A stretch of DNA of 6,330 bases, taken from the NCBI GenBank assembly GCA_041287705.1, contig JBGGNE010000391.1, forward strand, positions 1 to 6,330. The letters are read 5' to 3'. The first letter of the stretch is position 1. Every line of letters starts with the position of its first letter. The position numbers were made by a program, and so were the translations under genes. The DNA comes from LW23 sp041287705 (lineage in GTDB: Bacteria; Verrucomicrobiota; Verrucomicrobiia; Methylacidiphilales; UBA1321). Positions 5,185 through 6,330 of the stretch are shown piece by piece. The notes under the pieces were generated by a model. The model saw only the letters and a program-made list of their open reading frames with translations, was not told where the DNA came from and did not search any database.

Positions 5185-5907
5185 ATGCTCCTAAACTTCG
5201 ATCTCCACTGCCACTCCCGCTACTCTGCGGATGGCGTGGCGGAACCCGAGGACTTGATCGCCGAAGCGCGCCGCAAAGGTCTCCACGGATTCGCCATTAC
5301 CGACCACGACACCTGCGAATGCGTCGACTACTTCATGCGCCACGGCTACATGAACGCGCTGGGCACCCCGGTCAATGGCTTCCTTATCATACCCGGGCAG
5401 GAAATCTCCACCAGCGACGGCCACCTCCTCGGCCTCGGCGTCCGGCTGCCCAGCGTGCGCGGCATCTCCGCTGCTAACGCGGTCAACCTCATCCATCGCT
5501 CCGGCGGCATCGCCATCCCGCCCCATCCCTACGACTTCTTCCGCGCCGGCATACGCGAGCATGTGCTGAACGCCCTGCCCATCGACGGCCTCGAAGTATT
5601 CAACGCCGCCACCACGCTGAAGCGTTACAATCAGCAGGCTTACGACTACGCACAGCGCCGCGGACTCCCCATGACCTCCAGCAGCGACGCCCACGACGCC
5701 GTCGCCATCGGCACCGCCATGAACACCCTGCAACTTGAGACCTTCGACGTTGCCGGAGTCCTTGCCGCAGTAACCCGCGGCAGCAACACCCTCACCCAGC
5801 GCTACCTCACCCCGCGCGACGCCCTGAAAAAGACCTGGAACAACGTCTTCCGCCTCCGCCGCAAACGCCGCGAACCCGTGGAACCCCCCGTCGCTCCGGT
5901 AAGCTAA
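5185..5907 (+). CDS. PHP-domain metal-dependent phosphoesterase
   Basis: This 240-residue protein is a stand-alone PHP domain, a distorted TIM-barrel hydrolase with a cluster of two or three metal ions that cleaves phosphate esters. All family motifs are present in order: D-L-H-C-H-S (H8, H10), S-A-D-G (D16), T-D-H-D (D40, H41), G-Q-E-I-S (E73), P-P-H-P (H114), G-L-E-V-F-N (E137, N140) and S-S-D-A-H (D168, H170). It resembles the TrpH/YciV branch (nucleotide phosphatase or RNase AM) but is shorter, and the substrate cannot be read from sequence. The C-terminus is strongly basic (R-L-R-R-K-R-R near 223-229), then proline-rich, and may contact nucleic acid or the membrane. No signal peptide is seen, so it is cytoplasmic. 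The ATG at 5185 is the first start after an in-frame TAG at 5101. It has no Shine-Dalgarno sequence and a pyrimidine-rich leader. It converges on the minus-strand remnant to its right. Confidence 0.92.
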   Translation: MLLNFDLHCHSRYSADGVAEPEDLIAEARRKGLHGFAITDHDTCECVDYFMRHGYMNALGTPVNGFLIIPGQEISTSDGHLLGLGVRLPSVRGISAANAVNLIHRSGGIAIPPHPYDFFRAGIREHVLNALPIDGLEVFNAATTLKRYNQQAYDYAQRRGLPMTSSSDAHDAVAIGTAMNTLQLETFDVAGVLAAVTRGSNTLTQRYLTPRDALKKTWNNVFRLRRKRREPVEPPVAPVS

Positions 5908-5942
5908 GCCTGCAGCCGGGTGGATGAAGAGTTGTCCTTCGG

Positions 5943-6205
5943 TTAGCCTGCTTCCCCTTTCTGCTCCCCTAATACAGGATCAGACAAATAGATCGTCATC
6001 TGGCCCGTCAGATTGCAAATACGCCGAAAGATCGCGCGGCGCCGGGAACAGTCGGCGCCAGCACAATGTACGAGTATGCCTGGCCCGGCCGCGGCAGCCG
6101 TACGCCGCCCGAAGGCGAAAACTCCACTTCCAGCGTATCTACCGTACGGTTGTAGTACGGGATGTTCGCAAGAATAAGCAGGCAACCTGCGCCATTATGA
6201 TGATT
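5943..6205 (-). pseudogene. Decayed coding remnant split over two frames (C-terminal part of an unknown protein)
   Basis: On the minus strand, the frame at 6205-6008 reads continuously without a usable start codon. It encodes a convincing beta-rich segment: LILANIPYYNRTVDTLEVEF, a short Ser/Gly stretch, then LPRPGQAYSYIVLAPTVPGA and SFGVFAI before TGA at 6010-6008. Shifting back by one base at 6014 continues the protein-like reading as NLTGQMTIYLSDPVLGEQKG to a TAA at 5945-5943. One missing base, probably an A in the run at GCAA, would explain the break. The piece lacks an N-terminus: the frame is closed directly upstream by the TAA (6208-6206) of the gene entering from the right edge. I cannot name the family. 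A sequencing or assembly indel, or programmed -1 frameshifting, are alternatives to real decay. Confidence 0.5.
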
Positions 6206-6330
6206 TTACGTCAGGCGCTTACGCTTTTCACGAGTGTCGTTCAAAACCTTGTGTTGCTGCTTTTGCATCTCCATGAAGGTCTGCACGTTCAGTACAGCAA
6301 GAGGCTGGCGCGCAGTCCATGGAGGAGAAG
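6206..6330 (-). CDS. C-terminal end of a gene entering from the right edge
   Basis: On the minus strand an open frame of 40 codons runs from the window edge to a TAA at 6208-6206. It reads SPPWTARQPLAVLNVQTFME and then a helical, highly charged tail that includes KVLNDTREKRKRLT at the end. The tail is basic and rich in Gln and Lys, which fits a soluble C-terminal helix; no domain is recognisable. The stretch is too short to exclude a chance open frame. The decayed remnant downstream lies in the same frame directly after this TAA, so the two could once have been one gene, although their character (helical versus beta-rich) differs. Confidence 0.45.
   Translation of the reverse strand, partial: SPPWTARQPLAVLNVQTFMEMQKQQHKVLNDTREKRKRLT

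Noticed and set aside
5191..5733. 180-codon minus-strand ORF antisense to PHP
   Set aside because: It is a shadow of the PHP gene, whose catalytic motifs are complete on the plus strand.
5908..5960. Terminator for the PHP gene
   Set aside because: Only four- to five-base pairings were found (GAAG with CTTC, GCTAA with TTAGC), with no T-run.
5943..6185. 80-codon minus-strand ORF as an intact gene
   Set aside because: Its start is TTG without a ribosome binding site, and the overlapping frame is far more protein-like until 6014. Only its last part seems to be genuine former coding sequence.

Overview
The window is a stretch of GC-rich bacterial chromosome holding ordinary genes. I found no phage, transposase, CRISPR array, tRNA or rRNA. 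Most genes lack a clear Shine-Dalgarno sequence. The set (a calcium-binding FG-GAP/VCBS propeller protein, an uncharacterised secreted protein, ferritin and a PHP phosphoesterase) would fit a free-living Gram-negative-type bacterium, perhaps Verrucomicrobiota, Planctomycetota or Acidobacteriota. That placement is inference; no marker gene settles it.

Layout from left to right. Positions 1-74 hold the signal peptide of a minus-strand secreted protein that runs off the edge, with a plausible promoter just upstream. Positions 75-390 are AT-rich and non-coding, apart from one doubtful short ORF and an inverted repeat, and end in a pyrimidine tract. Positions 391-1788 (minus) encode a secreted seven-motif FG-GAP/VCBS propeller protein. 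A 264-base gap carries an 8-bp tandem repeat. Positions 2053-2508 (minus) encode a GNAT acetyltransferase, which directly follows a 442-residue secreted protein of unknown function (2552-3880, minus); these two probably form one transcription unit. A 215-base divergent gap leads to a plus-strand ferritin (4096-4629) with a complete ferroxidase centre and a hairpin behind it. A 515-base region without a convincing gene (4670-5184) contains several small hairpins. A plus-strand PHP-domain phosphoesterase follows (5185-5907). It converges on a decayed minus-strand coding remnant spread over two frames (5943-6205) and on the C-terminal end of another minus-strand gene (6206-6330) that enters from the right edge.

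The genes do not form an obvious shared pathway. The only likely co-transcribed pair is the unknown secreted protein with the GNAT enzyme. Ferritin and PHP each appear to stand alone. I did not find a convincing new biological system. The most informative observations are the two-frame remnant at the right end and the secreted-unknown/GNAT pair.
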